Shown in pieces: positions 8,154 through 15,714 of a stretch of DNA of 64,000 nt. Source of the DNA: an uncultured bacterium. GTDB taxonomy: Bacteria; Actinomycetota; Coriobacteriia; Coriobacteriales; Coriobacteriaceae. The stretch spans positions 1-64,000 of the forward strand of contig CAJMPU010000010.1 in assembly GCA_905215505.1 (NCBI GenBank), given 5' to 3'. How positions within the stretch are numbered: the first letter of the stretch is position 1; every line of letters begins with the position of its first letter. A model generated the notes under the pieces. That model made no database searches. It was not told where the DNA came from and worked only from the letters and a program-made list of their open reading frames with translations. The position numbers and the translations under genes are program-made.

Positions 8154-9248
8154 ATGTTTGCTGCCGAGTCCTACACCAGCCGTCATTACATTGCGATTGT
8201 TGCCATGGCCTGCCTATGCGTTTTGCTGGGCGGGCCTTCTTATGCTGCGGGCGCGGAGAGCCTCATCATCGCGGGCGCGACATACTACGAGCCGGGCGTG
8301 TCGGGCCCCGGCTGGGCCTGGACCGATGCCGACCATCTGGAGCTCAACGGCTACGCGGGCGAGGCCATCGGCGCCGACGGCGACCTGGTGCTGACGCTTG
8401 CCGGGCAGAATTCCGTGACGGAGTCGCATGCGCCCGATGCGGACATCACGCTGTGCGGCATGGAGGTGTGGGGCAGCCTGACGCTTCGCGGCACCGGGAC
8501 CCTGACGGCGACGGGCTCGCAGTGCGGGATCCACGTTTCGCAGGCGCTCGTGGTGGACGGATGCACCGTCGATGCCCGGGCAGACGTGGCCAATATTACG
8601 GACGAGGCGGTCGCCGGCGTGATCGCTGGCGACATGGCCGTGCGCGGCGGCGGGCGCATCGTTGCCGCGGGCGCCGGGTCCGGAGCGGGCGTGCGCGCCT
8701 ACGGTGTGTATCTGCAAGATGCGGGCCTTGGCGATGGTGCGGCCGGCTGTCGGCTTTCCGTTGACGCCTCGTGGCTTGATGCGGCCGGTGCCGACGGCGG
8801 CGCTGCGTGTACGGGCGGGTCGCTTGTGTCCGCACGGTTTGTGACGCCTGCTGGCGGGGCTTTTGGTGCTAGTGGCGTGATGGATGCTGCAGGGGTAGTG
8901 GCACCGCATGTGGTGGTTGAGCCCGATGTCGCCACGCCTCCGGCGGGGGAGACCGACGGGAGCGATGTGCCTGGATGCGGGGCGGGCGAGCCTTCCGCCG
9001 ATGCTAACCCCGCTGCCGGAGAGCCCACCACAGGGCCCACGACAAATCCGGCGCTGAAACCAGCGGCCGCGACAACCAAGACAACAACGACAGTAACCAA
9101 GACCACGGTCGCCAAAGCCTCCAAGCCCAAGGCTGCCACTGCGACAAGTGCGGCACTCCCCAAGACCGCCGACAACAACTGGATCGCCGCTTCCGTGACG
9201 CTTTTCCTACTTGGTACAATGCTTCTAGCTGCCGCATGTCGTTGTTGA
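8154..9248 (+). CDS. Wall-anchored beta-helix surface protein, LPKTA (364 aa)
   Basis: A secreted protein: signal peptide at about 11-33 (IAIVAMACLCVLLGGPSYAA), then repeated short strands (GDLVLTLAG, GSLTLRGTGTLTATG, GDMAVRGGGRIVAAG) typical of right-handed beta-helix carbohydrate-binding-type proteins, then a Thr/Ala/Pro/Lys-rich wall-spanning linker (about 285-330). It ends with LPKTA at about 335-339, a hydrophobic helix and a very short CRC tail. The motif has Ala where sortase A substrates have Gly, and the tail lacks the usual Arg/Lys cluster. The ATG at 8154 is preferred because a purine-rich site (GATCGGAGCGGG) precedes it; 8091 is an alternative. A cell-surface location is confident; the ligand is unknown. 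Confidence 0.75.
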   Translation: MFAAESYTSRHYIAIVAMACLCVLLGGPSYAAGAESLIIAGATYYEPGVSGPGWAWTDADHLELNGYAGEAIGADGDLVLTLAGQNSVTESHAPDADITLCGMEVWGSLTLRGTGTLTATGSQCGIHVSQALVVDGCTVDARADVANITDEAVAGVIAGDMAVRGGGRIVAAGAGSGAGVRAYGVYLQDAGLGDGAAGCRLSVDASWLDAAGADGGAACTGGSLVSARFVTPAGGAFGASGVMDAAGVVAPHVVVEPDVATPPAGETDGSDVPGCGAGEPSADANPAAGEPTTGPTTNPALKPAAATTKTTTTVTKTTVAKASKPKAATATSAALPKTADNNWIAASVTLFLLGTMLLAAACRC

Positions 9249-9286
9249 GATAGCTGCCATTTGGAAGAAAGGGACATCCACAAGGT

Positions 9287-9538
9287 ATGACTTTTGACAA
9301 CTGTACAGCAGACGCAACCGACCCTATCGTGCCGAAAGCACCCCGTACTTTACCCGATGATCTGGACAGCATCGCCTTGATCGACGAAGCTGCCACCCCG
9401 AGACGTCGTGGTTCAAGCTGTAAAGCAGTGTTGAGCTGCGATTTTAGTGGTTACGGCGTTTGCCATGGCGCGGCTGACGCGCACGAATTTAAAATCGGGG
9501 GCAAAAAGTTCTTGGAAAACCTCGCGCGGCTATGTTAG
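9287..9538 (+). CDS. Doubtful small ORF (83 aa)
   Basis: An open frame starting MTFDNCTADATDPIVPKAP, with a weak upstream site (AAGAAAGGGACATCCACAAGGT). Its 3' end runs into the -35 element of the tRNA-Val promoter, and the second half has no coding character. It could be a real short protein, a relic or chance. Confidence 0.2.
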   Translation: MTFDNCTADATDPIVPKAPRTLPDDLDSIALIDEAATPRRRGSSCKAVLSCDFSGYGVCHGAADAHEFKIGGKKFLENLARLC

Positions 9539-9541
9539 TAT
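9512..9541 (+). promoter_or_regulatory. Promoter of tRNA-Val
   Basis: TTGGAA (9512-9517), an 18-bp spacer, and TAGTAT (9536-9541), ending 20 bp before the mature tRNA 5' end. Confidence 0.5.
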
Positions 9542-9561
9542 CTCTTTTGCCGAAAGGCGAC

Positions 9562-9636
9562 GGGCGATTGGCTCAGGGGTAGAGCATATCCTTCACACGG
9601 ATGGGGTCACAAGTTCGAATCTTGTATCGCCCACCA
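9562..9636 (+). tRNA. tRNA-Val (CAC)
   Basis: A complete cloverleaf: acceptor GGGCGAT pairs with ATCGCCC, the anticodon loop is TTCACAC (anticodon CAC), the T-loop is TTCGAAT, and CCA is encoded at 9634-9636. It reads GUG valine codons. Confidence 0.95.
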
Positions 9637-9646
9637 TCTAAAGCAC

Positions 9647-9680
9647 AGGTCAGAGGTGTTAAGCCTCTGACCTTTTTCTT
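9647..9680 (+). terminator. Terminator after tRNA-Val
   Basis: AGGTCAGAGG (9647-9656) and CCTCTGACCT (9664-9673) form a 10-bp stem, followed by TTTTTCTTTTT. Confidence 0.9.
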
Positions 9681-10005
9681 TTTGACACCAAAATTGAAGC
9701 GAAGTTACCTAAGGCGTTATATGTTACGCAGTTCACCTTAGGTGTCGTCATTGCGCGTTTTGCAAAATGCGTCTGCGTTCATTCATTGAATTCCCTGCGT
9801 AATCTATGTGCAATTGTGGAGACAGAGACCGCTGGCTCACAGCTTGTACCAGCGCGTTCATGCCTATGGCGGCTTTTCAACGGATTGCGTCAAGCTTTTG
9901 GTCAGCGTTTGGTCAGCTTCCGGTACTTACCCGCATGATGCCCCGGTAGATAATCGTCCACGACCACAACCGCACGGTCTACGGCCGATACCAGGGGAGG
10001 CGCAA
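9681..10005. other. Intergenic with two repeat signals
   Basis: No gene is supported; the frame open from 9808 lacks a ribosome binding site. ACCTAAGG and CCTTAGGT form an 8-bp inverted repeat near 9707-9739. At 9890-9917 lies a tandem motif TTTGGTCAGCGTTTGGTCAG that recurs near recA (see 63823-63864). Confidence 0.5.
9890..9917 (+). repeat. TTTGGTCAG tandem motif, copy 1
   Basis: A 28-bp stretch with two TTTGGTCAGC units spaced about 11 bp apart. It matches 25 of 28 positions of the reverse complement of 63837-63864 upstream of recA. Confidence 0.6.
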
Positions 10006-11160
10006 ATGGACGAAATCGTCTGCGCAAACACCGCATTCCGCTATTGGCGCTGCCCACCGCAGGTGCGCGACCTCTACCCGCGCCTACCCAACTCCGAAGA
10101 AGGCTGGCGAGCTCTATCCCAAGCCCCTTTCGTAACCGACGTCCTCAAGACCCCAGTCATCACAGCAGCATCAACTCGAAGCAACCTACATTCCGAGACA
10201 AGACGGACCATCCGATGGAACAGCGCCTATACAGAGAAGGTCTCGATCGACACGGGCATGGGCTTTAGCGTCACAGACCCTCTTCATACGCTATTCACCA
10301 TGACTCGAAGCGTTTCTTCATGCGACCTGGTTCTGGCCATGTACGAGCTCTGCGGATGGTTTTCGGTTTTTAAACCATCGCCCGCGGTCGACATGGCACT
10401 TGAGCAAGCAAAATCAGAAGAAGAGCAGTACACCACAGAAAGTCTTTTTGAACTAGATGAAACCCAAGACGAGGCCCCATGGAAGCGAGTCTATGCTCGG
10501 GCGAGCCAGAAGGACAGCGAGAATGATCAAAGTGGGCAGCAGAATGACGGATCCGGAAATAAAGCAAACGGAAAAGGCACATCGCTCTGGATGAGAAAGC
10601 CTCTTATTGAAATAGAAGAACTGCACAAATTTGCAGCGAAGGTTAAGGGCGAGATGTGGGGAAAACAATTCTACGAAGCCGCACGGCAGGTAATGGGTAT
10701 TGCGGCATCCCCGCTAGAAGTTGCTGGAATCATGTTGCTAAGTCTTCCGAGGCGTACTGGCGGAGCGGAGTTTAAAAACATATACGTCAACGACTTAACA
10801 CCGCTGTCGAATTCAGCTCGAAAAATCGCAGGTCAGAAAATCTGTTACGGCGATATCGTCATCGTAAACCCAATAATAATGAAAGCTGTGATTATCGAAC
10901 TTCAAGGTGAGGTTATTCATGGATCGGGCGCTGTGCTTGACCACGATGCCACCCGAATGACAGCATTGCAAAGCATGGGATACGACGTATTTCTTGTAAC
11001 CCATGACATGCTCAATGATCACGATCAGCTTGATGCCATCATTCACAGTGTGTGTGAGCGATTGGAGTTGTGCTACAAACCAAAAACCGAGGCGATGAGA
11101 TGCGCTGAGACCAGATTGCGGGCCAACGTTCTGTGCAATTGGCTTGGTATTGGTAAGTAA
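10006..11160 (+). CDS. Hypothetical protein with restriction-nuclease-like C-terminus (384 aa)
   Basis: Residues 1-150 resemble a family seen in Coriobacteriia (CANTAFRYWRCPPQVRDL; later SSCDLVLAMYELCGWFSVF). The middle (about 185-225) is acidic, then Ser/Gly/Asn/Lys-rich, and probably a disordered linker. The C-terminal 110 residues (GDIVIVNPIIMKAVIIELQG, then DHDATRMTALQSMGYDVFLVT) follow the pattern of DUF559/Vsr-like PD-(D/E)xK nucleases: a core Glu, a D-x2-R and a G-Y-x-V strand. The ATG at 10006 is chosen because GGGGAGG lies 5 bp upstream. It stands alone between tRNA genes. Nuclease activity is inference. Confidence 0.65.
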   Translation: MDEIVCANTAFRYWRCPPQVRDLYPRLPNSEEGWRALSQAPFVTDVLKTPVITAASTRSNLHSETRRTIRWNSAYTEKVSIDTGMGFSVTDPLHTLFTMTRSVSSCDLVLAMYELCGWFSVFKPSPAVDMALEQAKSEEEQYTTESLFELDETQDEAPWKRVYARASQKDSENDQSGQQNDGSGNKANGKGTSLWMRKPLIEIEELHKFAAKVKGEMWGKQFYEAARQVMGIAASPLEVAGIMLLSLPRRTGGAEFKNIYVNDLTPLSNSARKIAGQKICYGDIVIVNPIIMKAVIIELQGEVIHGSGAVLDHDATRMTALQSMGYDVFLVTHDMLNDHDQLDAIIHSVCERLELCYKPKTEAMRCAETRLRANVLCNWLGIGK

Positions 11161-11210
11161 TAATTTCAATGTGAGCAATTTTAATACTTTATATGCTGTT
11201 AGTAATTAAG

Positions 11211-11369
11211 TGCCATTTTAAAACCATGCCGGTTTACTACGTTGGATTGAGTGTGGCTGAGCACACCGAATTCGCCGCTCGTAAAACCGCAGGTAGATCG
11301 CCTGCCCGTTATGCGAAAGTAAGCCTGAGGTCGGAAATCCGGGAATCAGCGTAGTAAACCGGTCTGTTT
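11211..11369 (+). repeat. ~150-nt inverted-repeat element, copy A
   Basis: It begins CCATTTTAAAACCATGCCGG and its ends pair as CCGGTTTACTACG with CGTAGTAAACCGG. An internal conserved block AAAACCGCAGGTAG is shared with copy B at 12073-12236. Both copies precede an identical tRNA-Ala gene. It could be a folded RNA, a small non-autonomous mobile element or part of a tandem duplication. Confidence 0.65.
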
Positions 11370-11455
11370 ATTAAGCGACCAGATGGATCGGGCATCGTGG
11401 GTCCTTTCGGCCCCACACCCGTTCCACGCGCCGCAAAATTTTTCCAAAAATGTCC

Positions 11456-11484
11456 TTGCATCGTGGTCCGAGTTCCCGTATAGT
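11456..11484 (+). promoter_or_regulatory. Promoter of tRNA-Ala copy 1
   Basis: TTGCAT (11456-11461), a 17-bp spacer, and TATAGT (11479-11484), 12 bp before the tRNA. Confidence 0.85.
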
Positions 11485-11496
11485 ACTTCTACGCAC

Positions 11497-11569
11497 GGGG
11501 GCGTAGCTCAGCTGGGAGAGCGCTTGACTGGCAGTCAAGAGGTCAGGGGTTCGATCCCCCTCGTCTCCA
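11497..11569 (+). tRNA. tRNA-Ala (GGC), copy 1
   Basis: The acceptor stem GGGGGCG/CGTCTCC contains the G3-U70 alanine identity pair. The anticodon loop is CTGGCAG (anticodon GGC). CCA is not encoded (the DNA continues CCC). It is identical to copy 2 at 12473. Confidence 0.95.
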
Positions 11570-11584
11570 CCCGAGCATTGAACT

Positions 11585-11613
11585 AGGCTCCAACGCAAGT
11601 TGGGGCCTATTTT
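11585..11613 (+). terminator. Terminator after tRNA-Ala copy 1
   Basis: AGGCTCCAAC and GTTGGGGCCT arms with a GCAA loop, followed by ATTTTC. Confidence 0.75.
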
Positions 11614-11744
11614 CATATTAATCGATTTACACATCTGTTGGCTGGGCAGCATCTTGGCTACATATCCATTGTTAATCATGAATATGAATGTTAATAACTT
11701 TACGTCTGTGGATGGCAAAGCTAGTCCGCAGCACCAATAACAAA

Positions 11745-11771
11745 GAGGCCAGGCGTAACGCCCGGCCTTAA
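11745..11771 (-). terminator. Terminator after tRNA-Met (minus strand)
   Basis: On the minus strand, GGCCGGGCG and CGCCTGGCC pair around TTA, followed by TCTTTGTT. It lies just downstream of the minus-strand tRNA. Confidence 0.7.
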
Positions 11772-11781
11772 AACTCTCTGG

Positions 11782-11854
11782 TGGGCCCTCCGGGATTCGA
11801 ACCCAGAACCCAGGGATTATGAGTCCCCTGCGCTAACCGTTGCGCCAAGAGCCC
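11782..11854 (-). tRNA. tRNA-Met (CAT), possibly tRNA-Ile2
   Basis: Minus-strand cloverleaf: acceptor GGGCTCT with AGGGCCC, anticodon loop CTCATAA (CAT), T-loop TTCGAAT. CCA is not encoded. The CAT anticodon is shared by elongator tRNA-Met and the lysidine-modified tRNA-Ile2, which cannot be separated by eye; it lacks initiator features. Confidence 0.85.
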
Positions 11855-12072
11855 TTATGAACAGTGAATGCAATTCTAACAAAGGCAACTCAGACCTAAT
11901 TTCTTCGCTTCACGACGTGAAATACTACCATGCACGAGCAAGTCGCACAACGCAAGATCAAGCCCGATGCTAATCAACAGCAATTCTAGGCGCGTCGCAG
12001 AAAAGACACGATCTAAAAAATTTAAGGCCTTTAATTCAGGGCTCCAACACACTTTTGCGTGAAATCAACCTG
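11855..12072. other. Intergenic, nothing recognised
   Basis: A low-GC stretch without coding frames or strong hairpins, between tRNA-Met and the second inverted-repeat element. Confidence 0.4.
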
Positions 12073-12236
12073 ATGCCATTTCAAAACCATGCCGGTTTAC
12101 TACGACGAATCGGCGACCCCCGAGCACCGTGTGTTCTCCGTTTGCAAAACCGCAGGTAGGTAGCCCGCCGGTTGCACGAAAAGGCGTGTGTGGTTGGACA
12201 TTCCTGATTTATCGTAGTAAACTGGCATGGTTCTGA
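12073..12236 (+). repeat. ~150-nt inverted-repeat element, copy B
   Basis: It starts with the same flank as copy A (GCCATTT, then AAAACCATGCCGG). The outer stem CCGGTTTACTACG pairs with CGTAGTAAACTGG (one G-U). The block AAAACCGCAGGTAG is conserved, while the sequence between block and stem differs widely from copy A. Confidence 0.65.
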
Positions 12237-12431
12237 GGCGCTGGGGAGGGGCGCTTCGCAATCGGACCCGATAATGGGACTGGCGGCGCACGGAAAACCC
12301 TGTTGAACGGGGCGCGTCGTGTTCCACGCGCCAAGTCGGCCGGCGTACGGGCTGTGCGGGGGCCAGGCGCCCCGCGGGCTGGCGCGGTCCCGTGCGCGCC
12401 GACACTCGCGAAAATTTTTCCAAAATTGTCC

Positions 12432-12460
12432 TTGCATCGTGGTCCGAGTTCCCGTATACT
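12432..12460 (+). promoter_or_regulatory. Promoter of tRNA-Ala copy 2
   Basis: TTGCAT (12432-12437), the same 17-bp spacer as copy 1, and TATACT (12455-12460). Confidence 0.85.
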
Positions 12461-12472
12461 ACTTCTTCGCAC

Positions 12473-12545
12473 GGGGGCGTAGCTCAGCTGGGAGAGCGCT
12501 TGACTGGCAGTCAAGAGGTCAGGGGTTCGATCCCCCTCGTCTCCA
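12473..12545 (+). tRNA. tRNA-Ala (GGC), copy 2
   Basis: Identical over 73 nt to the copy at 11497, including the G3-U70 pair, anticodon GGC and absence of an encoded CCA. Promoter and terminator are also duplicated almost unchanged. Confidence 0.95.
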
Positions 12546-12560
12546 CCCGAGCATTGAATG

Positions 12561-12590
12561 AGGCTCCAACGCAAGTTGGGGCCTTTTTTT
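12561..12590 (+). terminator. Terminator after tRNA-Ala copy 2
   Basis: AGGCTCCAAC/GTTGGGGCCT with a GCAA loop and a run of seven T. It ends 30 bp before the ABC-F start codon. Confidence 0.9.
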
Positions 12591-12620
12591 ATATAGGCAC
12601 ACAAGGTCAAAGGCGGCACC

Positions 12621-14654
12621 ATGATCCTCCTGGTCGACAAGATCGAAAAAAGCTTCGGCGCTCGCGTCCTCTTTAGCGGCGCTTCCTTCCAGATAAATCC
12701 CGGCGAACGCTTTGCGCTCGTGGGCCCCAATGGCGCCGGCAAAACTACCATGCTCAAGATCATCATGGGCATCGACAGCCCAGACGCTGGCCAGGTCCAG
12801 TACGCAAAGGACTGCCAGGTAGGCTATCTAGAGCAGGAAACCAACCTGGAGCAAAAGGACACCACCATCCTTGCCGAGGTCATGGCTGCCGCCAAGGAAA
12901 TCCGCCGTATGGGTGAGCGCGCCAACGAGCTGCAGGCCCAGATCACCGAGCTCTCCGAGCAGGGCAAGGACGTCGACGCACTCCTCAACGAGTACGGCCA
13001 GGTCCAGGACCGCTTTGAGCACCTGGGCGGCTACGAGCTCGAGAGCAACGCCCGCAAAATCCTGTCCGGCCTGGGCTTTAAGGTCACCGACTTTGAGCGC
13101 CCGTGCTCCGAGTTCTCGGGCGGCTGGCAGATGCGCATCGCGCTCGCCAAGCTCTTCCTGCGCCATCCCGACCTGCTGCTTCTGGACGAGCCCACTAACC
13201 ACCTGGACCTCGAAAGCGTCCAGTGGCTGCGCGGCTTTATAGCCAACTATGACGGCGCCGTCCTCATCGTCAGCCACGACCGCGCCTTCATGGACGCTTG
13301 CGTCGACCACGTCGCCGCACTCGAAAATCGTCGCGTGACCACTTACACCGGCAACTACAGCAGCTACCTCAAGCAGCGCGAGGACAACCTTGAGCAGATG
13401 CGCGCCAAGCGCGCCGCCCAGGAGCGCGACATCGCCCACATGCAGGTCTTCGTCGACAAGTTCCGCTACAAGCCCACCAAGGCAGCCCAGGCCCAGGAGC
13501 GCATCCGCAAGATCGAGCAGATCAAAAAGGAGCTTGTCATCCTACCCGAGGGCCACAAGCACATCGACTTTAAGTTCCCTGACCCACCGCGCTCCGGCGA
13601 TATGGTCGTGGGCCTGGAGGGCGTCTCCAAGTCCTACGGCAACAAACACATCTACAGCGATATCGACCTCAAGCTCTACCGCGGCGAGCACGTGGCGCTC
13701 GTCGGCCCCAACGGCGCCGGCAAGTCCACGCTCATGAAGATCATCGCCGGACTGGAGCCGCCCACCACCGGCACCCGGGACCTGGGCACCAACGTAGGCG
13801 TAGCCTACTACGCCCAGCACGCACTCGAGGGCATGACCGAGTCCAATACCGTCCTGCAAGAGATTGACACCGTCACGCCCAAGTGGACCGTGCCGCAGCA
13901 GCGCAGCCTGCTGGGCGCCTTCCTGTTTAGCGACAACGATTCCATCGAGAAGCAGGTTCGCGTCCTCTCCGGTGGCGAAAAGGCGCGTCTGGCCCTAGCA
14001 AAGATGCTCGTGGCCCCCGAGGCACTCCTGTGCCTGGACGAGCCCACCAACCACCTAGACATCGACTCGGTGGACATGCTCGAGAACGCCCTGCAAAACT
14101 TCCCCGGTACCATCGTGCTAATCAGCCACGACGAGCACTTGGTACGCGCCGTGGCCAACCGCGTCATCGACATCCGCGATGGCAAGGTCACGGTCTACGA
14201 CGGCGACTACGACTACTACCTCTACAAACGCGAGGACCTCGCGGCCCGCGCCGCCGCCGAAGCGGCAGGGGAGAGTGCGCCGGCAACGGCCAAGCCCACC
14301 AAAGCCAGCGCCGCCCAGGCCGACACCCCCGCCGCGGCGCCTAAGCCTGCCGAGGGCAAAAAGACCAAGGAGCAGAAGCGCGCCGAGGCCCAGGCCCGCG
14401 CCGCGCTCATTAAAAAGCTAAAGGGCGTGCGCAACCAGCTCAAGAAGATCGAGACGGAGCTCGACAAAAAGCGTGCCCGCTATGACGAGCTTATGGAATT
14501 GATGGCGAGCGAAGAGCTTTATGCCGATCAGGATAAGTTCAACGCCGCGCTGGGGGAATATAACGGCCTTAAGCAAGAACTGCCCAAGCTCGAGGACGAA
14601 TGGCTGGAGCTTTCCACCCAGATTGAAGAGGAGACCGCGCGTGAACTCTCGTAA
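12621..14654 (+). CDS. ABC-F family ATPase (677 aa)
   Basis: A soluble protein with two ABC ATPase domains and no membrane segments, of the kind that acts on the ribosome as a translation factor or antibiotic-protection protein. The first Walker A is GPNGAGKT (35-42), with signature FSGGWQMRIALAKLF and Walker B LLLLDEPTNHLDL. The second half repeats GPNGAGKST, VLSGGEKARLALAKML and LCLDEPTNHLD. Between them is the charged interdomain linker with the KPTKAAQAQERIRKIEQI stretch. The C-terminal ~110 residues are Ala/Lys-rich and end in a coiled coil, as in Uup/YdiF-type members. It opens the long plus-strand gene run. Confidence 0.9.
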   Translation: MILLVDKIEKSFGARVLFSGASFQINPGERFALVGPNGAGKTTMLKIIMGIDSPDAGQVQYAKDCQVGYLEQETNLEQKDTTILAEVMAAAKEIRRMGERANELQAQITELSEQGKDVDALLNEYGQVQDRFEHLGGYELESNARKILSGLGFKVTDFERPCSEFSGGWQMRIALAKLFLRHPDLLLLDEPTNHLDLESVQWLRGFIANYDGAVLIVSHDRAFMDACVDHVAALENRRVTTYTGNYSSYLKQREDNLEQMRAKRAAQERDIAHMQVFVDKFRYKPTKAAQAQERIRKIEQIKKELVILPEGHKHIDFKFPDPPRSGDMVVGLEGVSKSYGNKHIYSDIDLKLYRGEHVALVGPNGAGKSTLMKIIAGLEPPTTGTRDLGTNVGVAYYAQHALEGMTESNTVLQEIDTVTPKWTVPQQRSLLGAFLFSDNDSIEKQVRVLSGGEKARLALAKMLVAPEALLCLDEPTNHLDIDSVDMLENALQNFPGTIVLISHDEHLVRAVANRVIDIRDGKVTVYDGDYDYYLYKREDLAARAAAEAAGESAPATAKPTKASAAQADTPAAAPKPAEGKKTKEQKRAEAQARAALIKKLKGVRNQLKKIETELDKKRARYDELMELMASEELYADQDKFNAALGEYNGLKQELPKLEDEWLELSTQIEEETARELS

Positions 14655-14937
14655 GGCCGCTGCCGTGGCGATGAGCATCATCGTCATCGCGTGCCGCATC
14701 TGCGGCATCTTTATGAGCGCTATGACCGTGCTGCTGTGCTTTAGCGGCCTCACCGCCAAGCTGCAGATTGTCGGCTTTGTCGTCGAGCTTTCGCGCGCAC
14801 TGCCGAGTGCCATCGCCGGCTACGGCGTCATCACGTCGCCCTTTGGCGGCGTCTTCCGCCTGGATTACGCCATCGTCGCTGTCATCCTGTTTGTGGCCGA
14901 CTACCTGCTCACGCGCGCCTCGCGCCGCGTCCGCTAG
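14641..14937 (+). CDS. Small membrane protein (98 aa)
   Basis: The GTG start at 14641 overlaps the end of the ABC-F gene by 14 bp, implying coupling. The product has two hydrophobic segments (about 8-38 and 70-90) joined by a short loop and ends RASRRVR, so it is an integral membrane protein with a basic tail. No family is recognised. A longer frame upstream exists but runs inside the ABC-F gene and is not used. The next gene begins 9 bp downstream. Confidence 0.65.
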   Translation: MNSRKAAAVAMSIIVIACRICGIFMSAMTVLLCFSGLTAKLQIVGFVVELSRALPSAIAGYGVITSPFGGVFRLDYAIVAVILFVADYLLTRASRRVR

Positions 14938-14946
14938 GGGAGCGCC

Positions 14947-15630
14947 ATGTCCAGCAGCTACCTCATGAACCTGCTTGCCAGCGCCGTCGCCGTCATCGTG
15001 GGCATCGTTATCCACGAGAGTGCGCACGCCGCCGCAGCCTGGGCGCTCGGCGACAAGACGGCCCGTTCGCGCGGCCGCGTGTCGCTCAACCCGCTTAACC
15101 ATATCGACCCGTTTGGCACCATCATCCTGCCGCTGCTCATGCTCGCGGCCGGCGGTCCCGTGTTCGCCTTCGCCAAGCCCGTGCCGGTCTACCTCAACAA
15201 CCTCAAGCACCCCAAGCGTGACGAGGTCCTGGTGAGTGCGGCCGGCCCCGCATCGAACATCGCACTCGCGTGCCTCGCGGCCGCCCTCATGCACGCAACG
15301 TACGGCAGCCTCTACACCAGCATGTCCTTTGCCCTGGCGTCGCAGATCATGAACTTCGGCGCCACGTTTATCGTGGTCAACCTGTCGCTCGCGTTCTTTA
15401 ATCTTATCCCGATCCCGCCGCTCGACGGCTCGTCGATCATCGTGCCGTTCCTCAAAGGCAAGGCGCTCAACAACTATTATCGTCTGCAGCAATACGCTAT
15501 GCCCATCCTCATCCTGGTGCTGTACCTGCTGCCCATGTGGACCGGCATCGACGTGATCGGCCGCTATTTCGACGTTACCGTGTATCCGCTTGCTGAGCAG
15601 CTGCTCAACTTCGCAATCGCCGGCATCTAG
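14947..15630 (+). CDS. Site-2 protease family (M50) membrane metalloprotease (227 aa)
   Basis: An intramembrane zinc protease of the short S2P type. The HExxH zinc site is HESAH at residues 23-27, in the first membrane helix, and the third ligand motif is NLIPIPPLDG near residue 150. About five hydrophobic segments are visible, and no PDZ domain is present, unlike RseP. Such short forms commonly sit next to scpA in Gram-positive bacteria, as here. Substrate unknown. Confidence 0.88.
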   Translation: MSSSYLMNLLASAVAVIVGIVIHESAHAAAAWALGDKTARSRGRVSLNPLNHIDPFGTIILPLLMLAAGGPVFAFAKPVPVYLNNLKHPKRDEVLVSAAGPASNIALACLAAALMHATYGSLYTSMSFALASQIMNFGATFIVVNLSLAFFNLIPIPPLDGSSIIVPFLKGKALNNYYRLQQYAMPILILVLYLLPMWTGIDVIGRYFDVTVYPLAEQLLNFAIAGI

Positions 15631-15714
15631 GGTAAACTTACAGGTCGACCGTGCAAAACGGTCGTGATATGCACCCAAACCGCGCCGCGAAGGCGCCGTC
15701 AAAGGAGGTCGAAG

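Noticed and set aside
9808..10005. N-terminal extension of the nuclease-like gene to 9808
   Set aside because: No ribosome binding site at 9808, and the extension covers the tandem TTTGGTCAG repeat; GGGGAGG directly precedes the ATG at 10006.
9562..12545. Prophage or ICE integrated at the tRNA genes
   Set aside because: No integrase, phage or conjugation genes are present and no tRNA 3'-end direct repeat beyond the whole-gene tRNA-Ala duplication.
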